From Actinobacteria bacterium UBA912 (lineage in GTDB: Bacteria > Actinomycetota > Coriobacteriia > Anaerosomatales > UBA912): a DNA stretch of 17,827 bases. The notes below the pieces were generated by a model. That model ran no database searches. It was not told where the DNA came from and was given only the letters and a program-made list of their open reading frames with translations. How positions within the stretch are numbered: position 1 is the first letter of the stretch; every line of letters begins with the position of its first letter. Shown piece by piece: positions 14,107-17,827 of this stretch. The position numbers and the translations under genes were made by a program. The stretch is from assembly GCA_002293965.1 (NCBI GenBank), contig DBEG01000021.1:1-17827 (forward strand), read 5' to 3'.

Positions 14107-15453
14107 ATGATCCGCCGAATAGATCTAGCACCAGGAACCAAGCTCACCGAGGACCAACTTGCTCGCACCTCCAGCATCGACGCTGAGGTGCTATCCGTTG
14201 CGGCAAGGATCATCGACGAGGTCCGTCGGCGCGATGACGAGGCGCTTATCGACTACACGAAGCGCTTCGATGGCGTCGAGCTCACCACGCTTCGGGTAAC
14301 CGCCGAGGAGATCTCGGACGCCATGACCTCCGTCGACGATGAGTTTCTGGATGCGATTTCAGCGGCCGCCTCGGCGATCGAGGATTTCCATGCCCGCCAG
14401 GTCACTCAGTCGTGGTTCACGACTCACGAGGGCGGGATATTCCTGGGACAGAAGGTCACGCCGCTCTCGCGCGTAGGCATCTACGTGCCCGGTGGGCGGG
14501 CGTGCTATCCCTCTAGCGTGCTTATGGGCGCGATCCCTGCGCTGGTAGCAGGTGTCGGCGAGGTGGTCATGGTGGCCCCGCCCGATTCCAGCGGGAACAT
14601 CAACCCGTACACGCTGGCTGCTGCCGCGATCGTGGGCATCGATGAGATATACAAGGTGGGCGGGGCGCAGGCTATCGCCGCTTTGGCGTTCGGAACGCAA
14701 TCGATCCCGCGCGTCGACAAGATCGTCGGCCCGGGCAACGCCTATGTCACCGCCGCCAAGAAGCTCGTGATGGGCGATTGCGGCATCGACATGCTCGCCG
14801 GTCCTTCGGAGGTTCTGATACTCGCCGATGAGACCGCTGTCCCGCTCTTCGTGGCCATCGACCTCATGGCCCAGGCAGAGCACGATCCTCGCGCTGCCAC
14901 CTACTTGGTGACAACCGATCCGGACCTTCCCGCTGAGGTCGAGGAGGCGCTCTCGGTCCTTCTCGGCGAGTCCCCGAGGGGAGAGATCACCGCGCAGTCC
15001 CTCTCGGAGAACGGCGTGTTCGTAGTATGTCCCGACATGTCTACAGCGCTCGATGCTGTGAACCTGATCGCACCCGAGCACCTCGAGATCCAAACGGTGG
15101 ATGCATTCCATCTTCTCAGCGGCATCAAGAACGCCGGAGCCATCTTCCTGGGACCCTGGACGCCGGAATCCGTGGGCGACTACGTTGCCGGGCCCAACCA
15201 CGTGCTGCCCACTGGAGGCACCGCGCGTTTCTCGAACCCACTTTCGGTCGACGATTTCGTCAAGAAGTCATCGGTTCTGTCCTACTCGTTCGAGGCGCTC
15301 GAGTCCGAGGGGCCCGACGCCATGACCTTCGCGAACAGGGAAGGTCTGTGGGCCCACGAGGCTGCTATCGCACTGAGGCTTGGCATGGTGCTCAGCGAGG
15401 ACGATGACCTTGGTGAAGACGATGATGATTCAGGCGGGAGCGAGCCCCGATGA
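14107..15453 (+). CDS. hisD: histidinol dehydrogenase
   Basis: Zn-dependent, NAD-linked enzyme that oxidises L-histidinol to histidine in two steps, the end of the pathway. It has 448 residues (E. coli 434). Landmarks are YVPGGRACYPSSVLMGAIPA (126-145), YKVGGAQAIAALAFGT (182-197) and DKIVGPGNAYVTAAK (204-218). Zn ligands are Q256 and H259 in MAQAEHDP, D358 in VGDYVAGPNH and H417 in WAHEAA. The catalytic E324/H325 pair is in APEHLEI. After the normal end there is a short tail rich in acidic residues (431-441) that I do not associate with the family. ATG 14107 has a purine-rich site 14087-14095. Its stop overlaps the hisC start as ATGA. Confidence 0.98.
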   Translation: MIRRIDLAPGTKLTEDQLARTSSIDAEVLSVAARIIDEVRRRDDEALIDYTKRFDGVELTTLRVTAEEISDAMTSVDDEFLDAISAAASAIEDFHARQVTQSWFTTHEGGIFLGQKVTPLSRVGIYVPGGRACYPSSVLMGAIPALVAGVGEVVMVAPPDSSGNINPYTLAAAAIVGIDEIYKVGGAQAIAALAFGTQSIPRVDKIVGPGNAYVTAAKKLVMGDCGIDMLAGPSEVLILADETAVPLFVAIDLMAQAEHDPRAATYLVTTDPDLPAEVEEALSVLLGESPRGEITAQSLSENGVFVVCPDMSTALDAVNLIAPEHLEIQTVDAFHLLSGIKNAGAIFLGPWTPESVGDYVAGPNHVLPTGGTARFSNPLSVDDFVKKSSVLSYSFEALESEGPDAMTFANREGLWAHEAAIALRLGMVLSEDDDLGEDDDDSGGSEPR

Positions 15454-16589
15454 AGAAAGTCAGGGATCCCAAAGACGCGCTCGAAGGGCTGGTCCCCTAC
15501 GACGCCAAGGCCATAAAGGCCGATGTGGTGCTCTCCAACAACGAGCATCCCGACAACATCCCCAAAGAGATCGTATCCTGGTTCGCCGAGAGGATCGGCA
15601 AGTTCGATTTCAACAGGTATCCGGACCCGACCGCCCGTGAGTTGCGGACGCTCATCGCCGAGGCGAACGGGCTGGATGCGTCCAACGTCCTTGTCGGCAA
15701 CGGTGGCGATGAGCTGATCCTCGACATCCTGTTGGCCTGGGGTGGCCCCGACCGCAAGGTACTGGACCTGCCGCCGACGTTCTCCATGTATGCCATTGAT
15801 GCAAAGATCACCGGGACCGAGCTCGTCAGCATTCCAAGGGACGCAGAGTTCAAGGTCGACGGCGACGCTGTCCTCGAGCGTCTCGCGCAAGGCGACATCG
15901 ATGTCGTGATGATCGCCAATCCAAACAACCCGACCGGCAACTTGTGCCCAGAGACCCTGCTCATCGACATCCTCAATGCGTCCGATGCGCTGATCGTCGT
16001 TGACGAGGCGTACTTCGAGTTCTCCAGACACACCATGAGGCCCCACATGGACAGGCATCGCAACCTGGTCATCCTGAGGACCTTCTCCAAGGCGTTCTCC
16101 ATCGCGGGCATGCGGGTGGGCTACCTTCTCGGCCACGAAGAGGTCCTCGACGAGATCCGCAAGGTGCGCCAGCCGTACTCGGTGAACGCATTCTCGCAGT
16201 GGGTCGCCCTGAAGGTCTTCCGCGAGAGGGTCGTTTTTGAGAATGCGATCCGCGAACTCATGCGTGAGCGGGATCGGATCGTCTTCGGTCTGACCGAACT
16301 TGACGGCGTGGAGGTCTTTCCATCCGAGGCCAACTTCGTGCTCTTCCGTGTCGAGCACGCTGGCGCTCTCTGGCACGACCTGCTCCATAGCCACTCGGTG
16401 CTGGTGCGCGACCTCACACGCGCGGAAGGTCTGCACGACTGCCTGCGTGTGACGATCGGCTCGCCTAAGGAGAACTCGGCGTTCCTCGACGCGATGAGGG
16501 CCGCCCTGTCTGCTCGGCGGCTTTCGCAGATGATGACCAACGGGGCTGCTGCCGAGCATCCAGCCTCACAAGAGGAGGCGGGGAAGTGA
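15450..16589 (+). CDS. hisC: histidinol-phosphate aminotransferase
   Basis: PLP-dependent fold-type-I aminotransferase that converts imidazole acetol phosphate to histidinol phosphate with glutamate. It has 379 residues. Landmarks are VGNGGDELI (82-90), NPNNPTG (157-163), D185 and Y188 in VDEAYFEF, the PLP lysine K214 in TFSKAFSIAGMRVGY, and the substrate carboxylate or phosphate arginines R222 and R333. The last 20 or so residues (about 360-379) extend beyond the fold and end where the hisB ribosome site is encoded. The ATG overlaps the hisD TGA by four bases, which implies translational coupling. Confidence 0.96.
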   Translation: MKKVRDPKDALEGLVPYDAKAIKADVVLSNNEHPDNIPKEIVSWFAERIGKFDFNRYPDPTARELRTLIAEANGLDASNVLVGNGGDELILDILLAWGGPDRKVLDLPPTFSMYAIDAKITGTELVSIPRDAEFKVDGDAVLERLAQGDIDVVMIANPNNPTGNLCPETLLIDILNASDALIVVDEAYFEFSRHTMRPHMDRHRNLVILRTFSKAFSIAGMRVGYLLGHEEVLDEIRKVRQPYSVNAFSQWVALKVFRERVVFENAIRELMRERDRIVFGLTELDGVEVFPSEANFVLFRVEHAGALWHDLLHSHSVLVRDLTRAEGLHDCLRVTIGSPKENSAFLDAMRAALSARRLSQMMTNGAAAEHPASQEEAGK

Positions 16590-17182
16590 CTGACATGACT
16601 CGTAAGGCAGCAATCGCGAGGGGCACTTCGGAGACTTCGATCCAGCTCGAGGTCGATCTCGACGGCAGTGGGGTCGTCTCGGCAGTGACCGGGATTCCGT
16701 TCTTCGACCACATGCTCGACGCGTTCGGGAGGCACTCGCTGATCGACCTTGCCCTTGAGGCCACCGGCGATCTCGAGGTCGATGCACATCACACGGTCGA
16801 GGACGTCGGCATCGTCTTGGGGCAGGCCATAGCGAAGGCACTCGGCGACAAGTCGGGGATCAAGCGATTCGGTTCGGCCACCGTTCCCATGGATGAAGCA
16901 CTGGTGCTCGCTGCGATCGACATCTCCGGCCGAGGCGGACTCCACTACGAGGTCGACCTTCCCATCGAGTTCATCGGCACCTTCGATACGACGCTCGCCA
17001 AGGAGTTCCTCATCGCCTTTGCCAGCAATGCAGGCATGACCGTACACATACGGATGCTCTCAGGCGAGAACAGTCACCACATCATCGAGGCGGTGTTCAA
17101 GGCGTTGGCCCAGGCCCTTCGTGTCGCAGTCGATCTCGATCCGCGCGTCAAGAGCGTGCCTTCGACGAAGGGTGCCTTGTGA
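16586..17182 (+). CDS. hisB: imidazoleglycerol-phosphate dehydratase
   Basis: Dehydrates imidazole glycerol phosphate to imidazole acetol phosphate using bound Mn. It has 198 residues, so it is the monofunctional form without the histidinol-phosphatase domain found in E. coli HisB; that phosphatase must be encoded elsewhere. Landmarks are PFFDHMLDAFGRHS (38-51), VDAHHTVEDVGI (65-76), ENSHHIIEAVFKALAQAL (161-178) and the C-terminal PSTKGAL. The GTG 16586 overlaps the hisC stop (GTGA) and has GAGGAGG at 16571-16577, eight bases upstream. ATG 16595 is a less likely start. Confidence 0.98.
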   Translation: MTDMTRKAAIARGTSETSIQLEVDLDGSGVVSAVTGIPFFDHMLDAFGRHSLIDLALEATGDLEVDAHHTVEDVGIVLGQAIAKALGDKSGIKRFGSATVPMDEALVLAAIDISGRGGLHYEVDLPIEFIGTFDTTLAKEFLIAFASNAGMTVHIRMLSGENSHHIIEAVFKALAQALRVAVDLDPRVKSVPSTKGAL

Positions 17183-17802
17183 TCGCTGTCGTCGATTACG
17201 GCATGGGAAACCTCAGAAGCGTGCAGAAGGGATTCGAGTCGGCAGGCGTCGATGGCGTTTCGATCACGGGCTATCCTCCCGCCATAGTTGATGCTGATGG
17301 CATCGTTCTGCCAGGTGTGGGCGCATTCCGTGATGCTGTGGCACATCTTGAAGCCAGCGGCATCAGGGACGCTCTTCTGGCTGCGATCGCATCGGGCACG
17401 CCGTTGCTCGGGATATGCCTGGGGATGCAGATGCTTGCCGAGACTGGATTCGAGGACGGTGAGTGGTCGGGATTAGGGGTGATACCCGGAACGTGTGTCC
17501 GACTGCCCGACGTGGTGAAAGTGCCGCATATGGGCTGGAACACCGTCGACTACCCGCGACCCAGCCCGCTCTTCGATGGCATCCCTGCAGGGTCGGCGTT
17601 CTACTTCGTTCACAGTTATCGGCTGAATCCCGCCCAAGATTCCTGTATCATCGGGAAAACCGAGCACGGACTGAGTTTTGCATCGGCGATCCAGGCGAGC
17701 CCTAACGTCTTTGCGGTCCAGTTCCACCCCGAGAAGTCCTCGGCTGCCGGATTACGCCTGCTGGCGAATTTCGGCCGGATCGTACAGGAGAAGAAGCAGT
17801 GA
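17179..17802 (+). CDS. hisH: imidazole glycerol phosphate synthase, glutaminase subunit
   Basis: Class I glutamine amidotransferase that supplies ammonia to HisF for closure of the imidazole ring and release of AICAR. It has 207 residues. Landmarks are VDYGMGNLRSV (5-15), the oxyanion-strand region LPGVGAFRDAV (44-54), nucleophile C80 in LLGICLGMQML, VPHMGWN (115-121), and the rest of the triad H183 and E185 in VQFHPEKSS. GTG 17179 overlaps the hisB TGA by four bases; no strong ribosome site is visible, so it probably depends on coupling to hisB. hisF is expected downstream, outside the window. Confidence 0.97.
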   Translation: MIAVVDYGMGNLRSVQKGFESAGVDGVSITGYPPAIVDADGIVLPGVGAFRDAVAHLEASGIRDALLAAIASGTPLLGICLGMQMLAETGFEDGEWSGLGVIPGTCVRLPDVVKVPHMGWNTVDYPRPSPLFDGIPAGSAFYFVHSYRLNPAQDSCIIGKTEHGLSFASAIQASPNVFAVQFHPEKSSAAGLRLLANFGRIVQEKKQ

Positions 17803-17827
17803 AGATCCTACCAGCGATCGATATCCT
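17799..17827 (+). CDS. hisA: ProFAR isomerase, 3' part outside the window
   Basis: Only nine codons are visible, reading MKILPAIDI with GTG as start. This is the typical N-terminus of the HisA TIM barrel and differs from HisF, which normally opens with a longer segment ending in CLDV. The start overlaps the hisH stop (GTGA), and AGGAG at 17786-17790 is eight bases upstream. hisA after hisH is the common order. The call rests on a short segment plus context. Confidence 0.85.

Noticed and set aside
15282..16559. Long antisense open frame opposite hisC (425 codons)
   Set aside because: No domain resemblance, covers hisC and the hisD end completely, and its composition mirrors hisC codons; a shadow frame.
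1..17827. CRISPR arrays, tRNA or rRNA genes, insertion sequences, phage or toxin-antitoxin modules
   Set aside because: No tandem direct repeats, cloverleaf-like segments, transposase or phage-like proteins were seen; the window is filled with housekeeping genes.

Overview
The window is about 18 kb of high-G+C bacterial chromosome. All eighteen readable genes and gene ends lie on the + strand with almost no intergenic space. It carries amino-acid biosynthesis and core replication genes. I see no tRNA, rRNA, CRISPR array, insertion sequence or attachment site. Gene content suggests a deep-branching, probably anaerobic, Gram-positive high-G+C lineage, most like the Coriobacteriia-type Actinobacteria. 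The reasons are GTG starts, a YerC/TrpR-type regulator, a single DnaE with an intact PHP domain, a citramalate synthase, and a short HisG paired with HisZ. The taxon is an inference; only a database search would settle it.

Layout. (1) 1-825: the 3' part of a GT4-type glycosyltransferase. (2) 882-7315: a branched-chain amino-acid group, leuB, ilvE and cimA, interrupted by a large membrane histidine kinase (2008-4692) with no response regulator beside it. CimA makes citramalate from pyruvate and acetyl-CoA. LeuB (with LeuCD encoded elsewhere) carries this to 2-oxobutyrate, the isoleucine precursor, and also serves leucine synthesis. IlvE performs the final transamination. (3) 7392-8141: a fumarylacetoacetate-hydrolase-fold enzyme. 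(4) 8268-12006: yerC (TrpR-like regulator) followed after one base by dnaE. (5) 12026-17827: a clear sigma-70-type promoter and then hisZ-hisG-hisD-hisC-hisB-hisH-hisA, where five of the six junctions are 4-base stop/start overlaps.

The most interesting signals are regulatory. YerC-type proteins have been predicted to act as histidine regulators (HisR) in Gram-positive bacteria. Here yerC lies one gene upstream of the his operon. The his promoter carries a perfect palindrome just past its expected transcription start, and the yerC and his promoters share a similar block around the -10. Separately, the leaders of leuB, ilvE and the FAH-fold gene can each fold so that a segment just after the upstream stop codon pairs with the Shine-Dalgarno sequence. 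The ilvE case has 18 base pairs. This recurring arrangement could uncouple these genes from read-through transcripts or could be a small cis-regulatory RNA. It is not a family I recognise.

There is no gene-free stretch longer than about 130 bases. The largest gaps are 8142-8267, 12007-12111, 4693-4782, 7316-7391 and 826-881. Each is described as a leader or promoter.
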